Shown here: piece after piece, positions 54,255-62,835 of the stretch
Position numbering within the stretch: position 1 is the stretch's first letter
Layout: each line of letters opens with the position of its first letter
Source of the DNA: Polyangium sp. y55x31
Lineage (GTDB): Bacteria; Myxococcota_A; Polyangia; Polyangiales; Polyangiaceae
Direction: 5' to 3'
Length of the DNA: 64,000 nucleotides
Assembly (NCBI RefSeq): GCF_029946505.1
Contig: NZ_JARZHG010000045.1
Location: 1 to 64,000, forward strand
The notes under the pieces: generated by a model
What the model was told of the DNA's origin: nothing
Seen by the model: only the letters and a program-made list of their open reading frames with translations
The model's database searches: none
Made by a program: the position numbers and the translations under genes

Positions 54255-55694
54255 ATGCTGCGCCGAACACCGAGGAGGGTCGCCTTCGGGCTCGTGTCCC
54301 TCGCCTTGCTCGCCGTGCCGACGGGCCTGTCTCTGGCCCAGGTGGCCGCCCCCACGCCCTCGTCCAACCCCGCCGGGGCCCCGGGCATGCGCGTGGCTCT
54401 GCCTTTCGAGAAGTATGTCCTCTCGAACGGCCTCGAAGTGATCCTGCACGAGGATCACCGTACGCCCGTGGTCGCGGTGAACGTCTGGTACCACGTGGGA
54501 TCCAAGGACGAGGGCGCCGGGAAGAACGGCTTCGCGCACCTCTTCGAGCACGTGATGTTCCAGGGCTCGCGCAACGTCGGCGAGGACCAGTTCTTCCGCT
54601 ACCTCGAACGCGCCGGCGCGAGCGACAGGAACGGCACGACGAACACGGACCGGACGAACTATTACGAGACCGTACCGTCCGGCGAGCTCGGCCTCGCGCT
54701 CTGGCTCGAGAGCGACCGCATGGGCTTCCTCCTCGACCACGCCAACGAGGAGACGTTCAAGAGCCAGCGCGAGGTCGTGAAGAACGAGCGCCGGCAGAAC
54801 TACGAGAACGCGCCCTACGGCCTCGTGCGGCAGTTCGTGCGCGCCGCGCTCTACCCGCCGACGCACCCCTATCACCGGCTCACGATCGGCACGCCCCAGG
54901 ACCTCGACGCCGCGACCTTCGACGACGTCCGCGCCTTCTTCAAGCGGTACTACGTGCCGAACAACGCGACCCTCGTCATCGCAGGCGATTTCCAGCCGGC
55001 GAAGGCGAAGGAGCTCGTCGCGAAGTATTTCGGGGGCCTGCCGCGTGGGGCCGACGCGAAGCCCATTCGCGGGCCCGTGCCCTCGCCGCTCACGAAGCAG
55101 ACCCGCCTCGACGTCGAGGCCGGCGTCACGCTCCCGCGGATCGTGATCTCCTGGACCACGCCGCCCCATTTCGCGCCCGGCGACGCCGAGCTCGACGTGG
55201 TCTCCGACGTGCTCGCGAGCGGCAAATCGAGTCGGCTCTACAAGCGGCTCGTCTACGACATGCAGATCGCCCAGAGCGTGTCGGCGTCGCAGGAGTCCGC
55301 GGAGCTCGGGAGCGTCTTCGAGATCACGGTCACGCTCCAGAAAGACAAGAACCTCGACGAGGCCTTCAAGGTCGTCGACGAGGAGCTCGACAAGCTGCGC
55401 GCCGCGCCGCCCGACGCCGCGGAGGTCGATCGGGCCAAGACGCGCGCGCTCTCGGGGCTCGTCTTCGGCGCCGAGCGCGTCACGGGCCGGGCCGATCTCT
55501 TGAACAACTACAATCGCCGCACCGGGGATCCCGGGTTTTTCGAGAAAGACCTCGCCCGGTACGAGAAGGTCTCGCCGGCCGACGTCACGAAGGCGCTCGC
55601 GACGTACCTGCCGAAGGACAAACGCGTCGTGACGTTCGTGCGTCCCGTCGCGGACGCGCCGCGCGCCGGTCGCCTCGTGGGAGGGATGCCGTGA
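54255..55694 (+). CDS. M16 family zinc metallopeptidase (catalytic member)
   Basis: The 479-residue protein has a Sec signal (GLSLAQVAAP) and two M16 half-barrels. The inverted zinc motif HxxEH is His95-Leu-Phe-Glu98-His99 (FAHLFEHVMFQGS), with the third ligand in the EVVKNERRQNYEN helix. It is of the short two-domain type like processing-peptidase beta, which needs a non-catalytic partner. The next gene overlaps its stop (GTGA at 55691-55694) and encodes that partner. Probably periplasmic, degrading peptides. Confidence 0.93.
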   Translation: MLRRTPRRVAFGLVSLALLAVPTGLSLAQVAAPTPSSNPAGAPGMRVALPFEKYVLSNGLEVILHEDHRTPVVAVNVWYHVGSKDEGAGKNGFAHLFEHVMFQGSRNVGEDQFFRYLERAGASDRNGTTNTDRTNYYETVPSGELGLALWLESDRMGFLLDHANEETFKSQREVVKNERRQNYENAPYGLVRQFVRAALYPPTHPYHRLTIGTPQDLDAATFDDVRAFFKRYYVPNNATLVIAGDFQPAKAKELVAKYFGGLPRGADAKPIRGPVPSPLTKQTRLDVEAGVTLPRIVISWTTPPHFAPGDAELDVVSDVLASGKSSRLYKRLVYDMQIAQSVSASQESAELGSVFEITVTLQKDKNLDEAFKVVDEELDKLRAAPPDAAEVDRAKTRALSGLVFGAERVTGRADLLNNYNRRTGDPGFFEKDLARYEKVSPADVTKALATYLPKDKRVVTFVRPVADAPRAGRLVGGMP

Positions 55695-57313
55695 AGAAGC
55701 TCGCTCGCCGCTCGCAGATCGGGGCCTTGCTCGGCCTCTCGCTCCTCTCGCTCGCCGCCTGCCAGACGCCCGCGCCCGTCGTGCCTCCGCCGCCGGATCC
55801 CCCGCCGGATCCCGTGGCCACCCAGGAAGCGCCGAAGGAGGCGGCCGCGGCTCCGTCCGAGGATCCGTCGTTCCGGAAGACGCCGCCGCAATCGGGGGGC
55901 GACCTGCCGTTCATCGCGCCGAAGATCGACGAGGCGCGCCTCTCGAATGGCCTGCGCGTGCTCTACGTGATGCGGCGCGAGATGCCGGTCGTCGCGGTGA
56001 ACGTCGTGGTGAACCGCGGCGCGGAGCAGGAGCCCGCCCCGGGGCTCACGAGCACCATGGCGTCCATGATGCTCTCCGGCACGAAGCAACGCTCGGCCAT
56101 CAAGCTCTCGGAGGAGCTCGGCGCCCTCGGCGTGCGGTACGGGGCCTGGGCCGATCACGACGGCGTGGGCCTGACGGCGCAAGCGCTTCGCGACAAGGCG
56201 CCCGAGCTCTTCACGGTCCTCGCGGACATCGTGCTGAACCCGGCCTTCGATCCGGCGGAGCTCGAGCGCGAGCGAACGCGGCGGCTCACGTCGATCCTGC
56301 AGCAGGCCGATCAGCCGAGCGTGCTCCTCCAGAACGCCATCACCGAGCGGCTCTACCCCGCCGGGCATCCGTATCGCGAGCCGCTCATCGGCACGGAGAC
56401 GTCCGTCAAGGCGTTCAAGCCTGCGGATCTCGCGCGCCAGCACGCGGCGCTCTTCCAGCCGGAGCACACGACGATCACGATCGCGGGCGACATCGACAAG
56501 GCCGCGGCGCTCGCGCTCGTGGAGAAGAGCTTCGGCGCGTGGAAGGGGAGAGCGAGCGCGGCGAAAGCGCCGAAGGAGCCCCCGGCTGTCGGCAAGGGCG
56601 AGAAGCGGGTCTTCCTCGTGGATCGGCCGGGCGCGACGCAATCGTACGTCGCGGTGACCCTGGTGGGTGTGCCCCGGAAAAACCCGGATTTCGACGCCCT
56701 GATGGTCATGAACACGCTGCTCGGCGGGCAGTTCACGAGCCGGCTCAACCTGAACCTGCGCGAGAAGCACGCCTACACGTACGGCGCGCGGAGCGGCTTC
56801 GACATGCGCCACGGCTCCGGGCCCTTCACCGCGGGCGGGGCGATCATGACGCCCGCGACGGCCAAGGCCGTGACGGAGATCTTCGCGGAGATCGAGCGGC
56901 TGCGGAAGGAGCCGGTGTCCGCGGAAGATCTCGCGGACGCGAAGGCGAACCTCGTCCGGCAGCTCCCGGCGCGCTTCGAGACGGCCGGGGACACGGCGGG
57001 GACGCTCGCGTCGCTCTCGGTGCAAGGGCTGCCGCTCGACGAGCTGGCCACGCGCCCCTCGCGGATCTCGAAGATCTCGGCCGAGGACGTGAAGCGCGTG
57101 GCCGAGAAGTACCTGCGGCCCGATCAGATGCGCGTGATCGTGGTCGGGGACGCGGCCGTCGTGGAGAAGGAGCTCGCGGCGCTGGATCTCGGCGGCGTCG
57201 AGGTGCGAAAGGCGCCGGCGAAGAAGGACGGCAAGCCGGAGCCGAAGAAGGAAGCGGCGAAGGGCGCGCCGGTCGGGCCGACCGGGCGGCCGAAGGTCAA
57301 CCTCGGGCGGTAG
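55691..57313 (+). CDS. M16 family non-catalytic partner, lipoprotein
   Basis: The 540-residue protein has a lipobox (LLSLAACQT) and Pro-rich linker, then an M16 fold (about 75-500). Where HxxEH should be it has PGLTSTMASMML, so it cannot bind zinc. The Arg/Tyr substrate region (NLREKHAYTYGARSGFD) characteristic of alpha-type subunits is intact. The GTG start overlaps the stop of the catalytic gene, so the two should be made in equal amounts and form a heterodimer anchored to the membrane. The C-terminus is Lys/Pro-rich. Confidence 0.92.
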   Translation: MKKLARRSQIGALLGLSLLSLAACQTPAPVVPPPPDPPPDPVATQEAPKEAAAAPSEDPSFRKTPPQSGGDLPFIAPKIDEARLSNGLRVLYVMRREMPVVAVNVVVNRGAEQEPAPGLTSTMASMMLSGTKQRSAIKLSEELGALGVRYGAWADHDGVGLTAQALRDKAPELFTVLADIVLNPAFDPAELERERTRRLTSILQQADQPSVLLQNAITERLYPAGHPYREPLIGTETSVKAFKPADLARQHAALFQPEHTTITIAGDIDKAAALALVEKSFGAWKGRASAAKAPKEPPAVGKGEKRVFLVDRPGATQSYVAVTLVGVPRKNPDFDALMVMNTLLGGQFTSRLNLNLREKHAYTYGARSGFDMRHGSGPFTAGGAIMTPATAKAVTEIFAEIERLRKEPVSAEDLADAKANLVRQLPARFETAGDTAGTLASLSVQGLPLDELATRPSRISKISAEDVKRVAEKYLRPDQMRVIVVGDAAVVEKELAALDLGGVEVRKAPAKKDGKPEPKKEAAKGAPVGPTGRPKVNLGR

Positions 57314-57368
57314 TCGAGCCCTTCCATTGCCAGTCGAAGCATTACAATCACCGGAGCCGGGCGCGCGC

Positions 57369-58247
57369 GTGAGCCCTCGAAAGGGGCTCTTCGCGCCCTC
57401 GCTCCGGCCCACGGGGCTGCCGGTCGAGCCCATCAAGCGGGCCGCCATGATCGGCGGTTTTTCGGCGGGCGTCGCGGCGTACGCCTCGTGGGGCGCGTTC
57501 GTGACGAGCGGCGGGGAAGAGGCGCCCTTCGTCTCGGCCCCGATCGTGTTCGTCGTGGCCACGCTTTTCTCGGCGGCGATCGCGCTCGTCTTGCCGTTTC
57601 TGCGGGCCTTGCGGGTCGAGCTCGTCCTCGACGAGGGCGGCGTGCGTTGCGCCGTCGACGATTTCGTCACGTATTACCCCTGGCCGCTCCTCGGTCCCGG
57701 GCTCATCGGGAGCGACTGGGTCGGCATTCCCACGTTGATCCTCACGAACGAGAGTGGGCGCGCGTTCGCGCGGATCCCGCTGCTCGGCAAGCGCGCGCAT
57801 GCAAACGCGGCCGCGCTGCTGCAATCGTACGAGCGGCGCCGCTCGGAGCCGATCGCGCGGGCGCCGTCCGTGGCGCGGGCGCTCGCGCGGCAGGGGCGGC
57901 CGCTTTCGGCGTGGCTCGAAGGGCTCGCGGCGCTCGGGGCCGCGGGGGACAAACGGGCGGGCTACCGGGAGCAGGCGCCGATCGACCTCGGCGAGCTGCC
58001 GTCGATCGTGGGTGACCTCGGACAAACCCCGGAGATCCGCGCGGCCGCGGCGTATGTCTTGCTCGCGCAACGCGCGCCGGATCTCGACGCCGTGAAAAAC
58101 GCGGTCACGGAGGCGGCGCCCCCGCTCGTCCAGCTCCTCGTGCACCTGTCTCCGGCGGGCAAGGGCATCGTCTCGCGGGATTCGATCGACGCCGTGCGGC
58201 CGTTCCTCGAGCCCGACGAGGCGGCGGCGATCGACGGCGCGGGCTGA
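57369..58247 (+). CDS. Membrane protein of unknown function
   Basis: From a GTG at 57369 the product has about 292 residues. Two hydrophobic helices (about 25-45 and 55-80, SAPIVFVVATLFSAAIALVL) are followed by a PH-like beta segment (VELVLDEGGVRCAVDDFVTY) and a helical C-terminal half. No known family or catalytic motif. An earlier in-frame TTG at 57327 is possible. It follows the M16 pair on the same strand after 55 bases. Confidence 0.68.
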   Translation: MSPRKGLFAPSLRPTGLPVEPIKRAAMIGGFSAGVAAYASWGAFVTSGGEEAPFVSAPIVFVVATLFSAAIALVLPFLRALRVELVLDEGGVRCAVDDFVTYYPWPLLGPGLIGSDWVGIPTLILTNESGRAFARIPLLGKRAHANAAALLQSYERRRSEPIARAPSVARALARQGRPLSAWLEGLAALGAAGDKRAGYREQAPIDLGELPSIVGDLGQTPEIRAAAAYVLLAQRAPDLDAVKNAVTEAAPPLVQLLVHLSPAGKGIVSRDSIDAVRPFLEPDEAAAIDGAG

Positions 58248-58307
58248 TCGATCGCACGAACGACGCGCTTTTCGCCCCTCGCGGGTTCTGGCATCATCCG
58301 GCTCCCC

Positions 58308-59390
58308 GTGAATTTCTTCGTTCGATCTCTTGTGATCTCAGGCCTCGTCGCCTCCCTTTCGGCGTGCTCGGGCGCCCCCGCGCAGAGCCGCCCCGCGGCC
58401 ACTCCGGCGCAGGCAGAGGCGCCCGCGCCCGCGATTCCGCTGGGCCCCTGCGCGCTCCGGCCCTCGTGTGACACGCCATTTCCCGCGCAATCGAAGCGGG
58501 AGTTCCAGCATCACCGCTCGGCGGTGCTTTCGGCGCTGGGCGCGCGGCACCGGGGTCGGGATCTCTTCTTGCTCCCAGGTGCCCCGCAATGGGTGCTCGG
58601 GAAGTTCGCGTATGGGCCCTCGGACAAGGATCTCGAGGACGAGGAAATCGACGTGTATCTGCTCCGCGGCTGCGGGGCGTCATGGGAAAAGGTCGGGACG
58701 TACCGCACGACCGAGGACGACGGCTCGCACCCGGCGGTGCTCGGCGTCGCCGATCGGGGCGGGCAGATCTTCGTGAATCTCGCACAGGTATTGCCGGGTG
58801 GCCCGCTCGGCGTGGGGCGGCACCGGATCAAAATGGTGGTCGCGGGCGACGGGACGAGCGCGGAGTTGTTCCTCGAAGTGTTGCCGCCGAACGCGCGGAT
58901 CGTGGTGACGGACATCGACGGCACGTTGACGGAGAAGGAAGAGGCGCTCGTGGGCGACGTGCTCACGGGGAACCATTCTCCGACGCACCCGGGCGCGGTG
59001 GACGTGATGCGGACGCTGTCGGGGCGCGGGTTTTTCCTGTTTTACCTGACGGCGCGGCCGCACTGGCTCGAACGGCGGACCCGCGAATGGCTCGCGCTGC
59101 GCGGATTCCCGCCGGGAATCGTGCACACCTCGGTGACGTCCACGGGGCGCATGGGCGGAGCTGCCGCAGAATTCAAATCGGGTGAGCTCAGCCTGCTGAA
59201 GACGGCGACGGGGCTCTTGCCGGAGCTCGCGTTCGGTAACATGCCGAGCGACGTGGACGCGTATACGAGTTCCGGGATCCCGAAGACGTTTTATTACAAG
59301 CTCGGAGAGGACGCGCGGGGCGGCGTGAAGCACGACGATTATCGAACGCTCTTGCCCTCGCTCGGCGAGCTGCCGGCGGTGTGTCCGTGA
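58308..59390 (+). CDS. Secreted LNS2 (lipin-like) HAD-type lipoprotein
   Basis: The 360-residue protein starts at GTG and has a lipobox (VASLSACSG). A beta-rich domain (60-195) is followed by a domain matching LNS2 of lipins and Nir/PITP proteins. The catalytic-type DxDGT is Asp202-Ile-Asp204-Gly-Thr (VVTDIDGTLTEKE). THPG, FYLTARPHW and FGNMPSDVDAYTSSGIP follow in the family order. Lipins dephosphorylate phosphatidate; an envelope phosphatidate phosphatase is the obvious hypothesis. Its stop overlaps the GTG of the next gene (GTGA at 59387-59390). Confidence 0.82.
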   Translation: MNFFVRSLVISGLVASLSACSGAPAQSRPAATPAQAEAPAPAIPLGPCALRPSCDTPFPAQSKREFQHHRSAVLSALGARHRGRDLFLLPGAPQWVLGKFAYGPSDKDLEDEEIDVYLLRGCGASWEKVGTYRTTEDDGSHPAVLGVADRGGQIFVNLAQVLPGGPLGVGRHRIKMVVAGDGTSAELFLEVLPPNARIVVTDIDGTLTEKEEALVGDVLTGNHSPTHPGAVDVMRTLSGRGFFLFYLTARPHWLERRTREWLALRGFPPGIVHTSVTSTGRMGGAAAEFKSGELSLLKTATGLLPELAFGNMPSDVDAYTSSGIPKTFYYKLGEDARGGVKHDDYRTLLPSLGELPAVCP

Positions 59391-60166
59391 AGAGCCCGCG
59401 CAAGGCGTACGAGGACGCGAAGGTGCACCTCCACGTGCTCGGCGAGGAGCACGAGATCGAATGCAAGGTGCGGGTCGGGCGCACGCACGTGCACGAGCTC
59501 TTGCCGCTCGCGCGGTCACTCTCGGCGTCGATCCTGGCCATCGGGGCGGCGCACGCGCGGGCGCAGGGCAAGGACATTTCGTGCCAGAAGGGCTGCACGC
59601 ATTGCTGTCGCCAGCTCGTGCCGGTCTCGCCGATCGAGGCGCGGCGGCTCGGGGAGGTCGTGGCCGCGATGCCGGAGCCGCGCCGCACGGAGGTGCGCGA
59701 GCGGTTTCTGCGGGCGATCGAGCGGCTCGAACAGGCGGGGCTCGTGGATCCGAAGGCGCCGAAGGGCCGGGCGGCGCTGGTGTCCAAGGAATCGACGTCG
59801 TCCGCGGCGTGGGACGACGTGAGCCGGCGATATTACGAGCTCCGGATCGATTGCCCGTTCCTCGAAGGCGGGCTGTGCAGCATTTACGAGGAGCGCCCGA
59901 TCGCGTGCCGGGAATACAACGCGGTGACGGACCCGGCGCTGTGCGAGGCGCTCGATCCGGGCATCGAGATCGTGCCGCGGCCGTCGCCGATGGGCGACGT
60001 CCTCACGAAGGTGACGGGAGAGCTTCTGGGCAAACCTCAGGCGGGGATCCCGCTGCCGCTCGCGCTCGAATGGGCGCGCGCGCATGGAAAGACGCTCGAA
60101 CGCGAGCGGGACGGCGAGGCGATGTTCTGGGCGCTGCTCCGCGTGATGGAAGAGGACGGCGCCTGA
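59387..60166 (+). CDS. YkgJ-type zinc/iron-chelating domain protein
   Basis: The 259-residue cytoplasmic protein has the Cys cluster Cys66-x3-Cys70-x2-Cys73-Cys74 (DISCQKGCTHCCRQLVPVS). A second cluster, CPFLEGGLCSIYEERPIACR, follows near residue 160. Together these are diagnostic of the CxxxCxxCC (YkgJ) family, which binds Zn or Fe. Function in the cell is not established. The GTG overlaps the stop of the LNS2 gene, so the two are translationally coupled. Confidence 0.88.
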   Translation: MKSPRKAYEDAKVHLHVLGEEHEIECKVRVGRTHVHELLPLARSLSASILAIGAAHARAQGKDISCQKGCTHCCRQLVPVSPIEARRLGEVVAAMPEPRRTEVRERFLRAIERLEQAGLVDPKAPKGRAALVSKESTSSAAWDDVSRRYYELRIDCPFLEGGLCSIYEERPIACREYNAVTDPALCEALDPGIEIVPRPSPMGDVLTKVTGELLGKPQAGIPLPLALEWARAHGKTLERERDGEAMFWALLRVMEEDGA

Positions 60167-60173
60167 CGGGCGC

Positions 60174-61016
60174 TCATTTCTCGACGACGCGATACACGAG
60201 CGTCTGCGTGGCCCCGCGCCGCTCGATCCGCACCTCGACCTTTTTTGCGGTCCGGAGCTTCGTATAGGCCTCGAACGCGGCGTCGGGGTTCGAGATCGCG
60301 TGTCCCCCGATCTCGGTTACGAGGTCGCCATTCTTCATTCCGAGCGTCGCGAGCACGCTTCTCGGCCGAACGGCAAAGAGCTTCAGGCCCACGGGCATTC
60401 CGTCTTTCAAGCTCGGAACGATGCGGGCCGAGCGGAGCAGCGCCACCTGGTCGACGAGCAGGAGATCGGCCGAGGCTTGCGTGATCTCGTACTCGGTCTC
60501 CGATATTTTTCGCACGCCGGCCGCGAATTTCTCCACCGTCTCGATCGCCGGGGTCTCGCGTCCCTCGGAAAGCGCGCCGAGTCGGCTCGTGTTCCCCGCG
60601 CAGGTATCGGGCAAGGGTTTGTCCGGGATACGGCGCACGACGATGCCGCCGGCTTCACTCTCGACGAGCGAGAGCCCGGCCGGCTCGAGGGCCTCGCGGA
60701 GGAGGCGGATCGTATTCGGGATGGGCACGGGTCCGCCGGTGAAGAGCGTGATCCGCGCGCAATGGGCGACGGCCTGGGCGTCGGCGTCGATGACGATGGG
60801 TTTACCGGCGGCGGACGCGAGCTTTTCGGCGACGGCGTCGACCGGCTCGTTGCGAAGCTCCAGGGAGACGGTGCCGGCAGGGATTTCCACGGCGGCCGCG
60901 GCGTCACCTGCGATCGGCTCGGACGGGGTCGGGTCGGATTTGTGGCAGGCGGCGAGGAGGAGCGCCGCGGTCAGGGCGAGGGGGAGGGAGGCGCGCAGGC
61001 GAGACGGGGTGAGCAC
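60174..61016 (-). CDS. Lipoprotein with secretin-N0-like and GspC-type PDZ/HR-like domains
   Basis: The 280-residue protein has a lipobox (ALLLAACHKS). A domain with the pattern of secretin N0/STN modules (about 48-125: VSLELRNEPVDAVAEKLASA, LREALEPAGLSLVE) is followed by a linker and a C-terminal PDZ-like domain of GspC type (about 195-278: VGLKLFAVRPRSVLATLGMK, NGDLVTEIGGHAI). In type II secretion GspC links the inner-membrane platform to the GspD secretin. Here both module types are on one outer-membrane lipoprotein and no other secretion gene is near. Confidence 0.72.
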   Translation of the reverse strand: MLTPSRLRASLPLALTAALLLAACHKSDPTPSEPIAGDAAAAVEIPAGTVSLELRNEPVDAVAEKLASAAGKPIVIDADAQAVAHCARITLFTGGPVPIPNTIRLLREALEPAGLSLVESEAGGIVVRRIPDKPLPDTCAGNTSRLGALSEGRETPAIETVEKFAAGVRKISETEYEITQASADLLLVDQVALLRSARIVPSLKDGMPVGLKLFAVRPRSVLATLGMKNGDLVTEIGGHAISNPDAAFEAYTKLRTAKKVEVRIERRGATQTLVYRVVEK

Positions 61017-61083
61017 GGGAAGGTAATGTGCATGGGGTTTCGGCGGGGGGCAATGGGCGTCGTGGGGGTCGCGGCGGAACGGT

Positions 61084-61560
61084 TCATTGCGGACGGCGCT
61101 TCTCTTCGAGGGTCGCCTTCAGCACGAGGAGCATCGCGCGATCCTTCGGCCGCGTGAGCTTCTCCTTGATCCGAATGAGGCGCTCGAGAGAAAGGACGCG
61201 GATCGGCGAGCCCGCGACTTCCAGCCACAATGCATCCGGCAGGAGATCCTCGTACGAGGTGTCCTCCTCGATCGTGCCGAGGACATCGAGCACGCCGTGG
61301 CGCGTCGAGAGGAGCTTGTGCCCGGCGGAGAAGAGGTGCGACTCGTTGGGCACGAGCCTTCGGGGATCCGTGCGGAAGACAGCGTCGAGGTCGTGCAGCG
61401 CGGCGAGCAAGCGCGCGACGTTGTCCTCGGCGCGCGAATACACGATGTCGATGTCGAACGTGTGTACGGGCGCCCCCTGCAGCACCGCGGCCATGCCTCC
61501 GACGACGACGAAATCCACCCTGTGGTGGAGGAGCGTCCGGAGAATGTCAGCCAGCGCCAT
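61084..61560 (-). CDS. Nucleotidyltransferase-fold protein (AbiEii/MNT-like)
   Basis: The 158-residue protein has the nucleotidyltransferase signature GGMAAVLQGAPVHTFDIDIV, with the metal-binding Asp pair in FDIDIV and a downstream helix typical of small MNT or AbiEii-like proteins. Such proteins act as toxins or antitoxins, or modify other proteins. Its ATG overlaps by 14 bases the 3' end of a 56-codon gene, a pairing seen in many bacteria. No HEPN partner is visible. Confidence 0.82.
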   Translation of the reverse strand: MALADILRTLLHHRVDFVVVGGMAAVLQGAPVHTFDIDIVYSRAEDNVARLLAALHDLDAVFRTDPRRLVPNESHLFSAGHKLLSTRHGVLDVLGTIEEDTSYEDLLPDALWLEVAGSPIRVLSLERLIRIKEKLTRPKDRAMLLVLKATLEEKRRPQ

Positions 61561-61717
61561 CGGGCAGCGGGCGGACGCTCTCGACGAGGTCGATCGAGCC
61601 CTGCGCCACCGCGAGGCGCTCGGTCGGCGACAGGCTGAGCATCCAGCGGATGAGCGAGCGATCGATCCCGTCGGCGTCGTAGGGATCCTGATCTGCTCCT
61701 ACGAGGTCTTGCGGCAT
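61547..61717 (-). CDS. 56-residue partner of the nucleotidyltransferase
   Basis: The small product has an acidic start (DLVGADQDPYDADGIDRSLI), then RWMLSLSPTERLAVAQG and a short helix. The LSPTERL pattern recurs in tiny genes placed just before nucleotidyltransferase genes, so this is probably an antitoxin or adaptor. It overlaps the downstream gene by 14 bases. The ATG at 61717 is the likely start. Confidence 0.7.
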   Translation of the reverse strand: MPQDLVGADQDPYDADGIDRSLIRWMLSLSPTERLAVAQGSIDLVESVRPLPDGAG

Positions 61718-61767
61718 CTCGAACACGGTCTGGAGGTTATCACGGGCGCGAGGGGCGGGGGAGAGCC

Positions 61768-62835
61768 TCACCGCAACCCCGCCCCCTTCCGCGTCACCCG
61801 TGGCAGCGCCGTCTTCGTCGAAGGCTCGAGCGCGAGGTCGTCCGCCTCCCCCGCCGCGAGCCGCAGCGCCCCCGCGTATGCGATCATCGCCGCATTGTCC
61901 GTGCAGCTCGCGAACGACGGCACGAAGAGCGCGATCTTCTGCCGCGCGCACGCCTCCGCCATCTTCGCGCGGAGCCCCCGGTTCGCCGCGACGCCCCCCG
62001 CGAGCACGATCCGCGGCACGCCCTCCACCTTCGCCGCGCGTACCGCCTTGTCCACGAGCGTGCCCACGACCGACGCCTGGAACGCCGCGCAGAGGTCCGC
62101 CAGCGCTTGCCCCTCGGGCGGCTTGCCCAGCAACGCGACATGGCGCATGACCGCCGCCTTCACCCCCGAGAAGCTGAACTCCAGGCTCTCGCGATGCGCC
62201 ATCGATCGCGGCACCGCATCCTTCGCCCGCGAAGCATCTCCCGTCGCCGCCAGCCGATCCACCACGGGGCCGCCCGGATACCCGAGGCCGAGAAGCTTCG
62301 CCGTCTTGTCGAACGCCTCGCCCGCGGCGTCGTCGCGCGTCGCCCCGAGCTCGCGGATCGCCGAGAGCTGCGGCGCATCCACGCGGTAGAGCGCCGTGTG
62401 CCCGCCCGAGGCCAGGAGCGCGATGAACGGGTACGACGGCACGGGCGCCTCTGCCTCGGCCTCGCCGCGCCGCAGGAACACCGCGAGCAGGTGCCCGACG
62501 AGGTGGTCCACGCCGACGATCGGTTTTCCCGTCGTGAACGACAGACCTTTCGCCGCCGAAAGACCCACGAGAAGCGCGCCGAGCAGCCCCGGACGCGAGG
62601 TGACCGCGATCCCGTCGACGTCGCCGGGCTTCATTTCGGCCCGCGCGAGCGCCTCGCGGATCACAGGCACGATGGCGCGCGCATGGTCGCGCGAGGCGAT
62701 CTCCGGCACCACGCCGCCGTAGGGCGCGTGCGCCTCGACCTGGCTGCGTACGACGTCGGAGAGCACCACGCCGGTCTCCGTCACCACGGCCGCGGCCGTC
62801 TCGTCGCACGACGTCTCGATCCCTAGAACCCGCAT
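61768..62835 (-). CDS. tsaD: tRNA N6-adenosine threonylcarbamoyltransferase TsaD
   Basis: This enzyme transfers the threonylcarbamoyl group to A37 of ANN-decoding tRNAs, with TsaB and TsaE. The 355-residue protein shows GIETSCDETAAAVV at the N-terminus, the metal-binding His111 and His115 (VDHLVGHLL), LLASGGHTALY, GEAFDKTAKLLGLGYPGG, the FSFSGVKAA loop and VLAGGVAANRGLR. All match the family, and the length is normal. Its ATG lies inside the end of the upstream lipoprotein gene (13-base overlap), so expression is coupled. Confidence 0.96.
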   Translation of the reverse strand: MRVLGIETSCDETAAAVVTETGVVLSDVVRSQVEAHAPYGGVVPEIASRDHARAIVPVIREALARAEMKPGDVDGIAVTSRPGLLGALLVGLSAAKGLSFTTGKPIVGVDHLVGHLLAVFLRRGEAEAEAPVPSYPFIALLASGGHTALYRVDAPQLSAIRELGATRDDAAGEAFDKTAKLLGLGYPGGPVVDRLAATGDASRAKDAVPRSMAHRESLEFSFSGVKAAVMRHVALLGKPPEGQALADLCAAFQASVVGTLVDKAVRAAKVEGVPRIVLAGGVAANRGLRAKMAEACARQKIALFVPSFASCTDNAAMIAYAGALRLAAGEADDLALEPSTKTALPRVTRKGAGLR

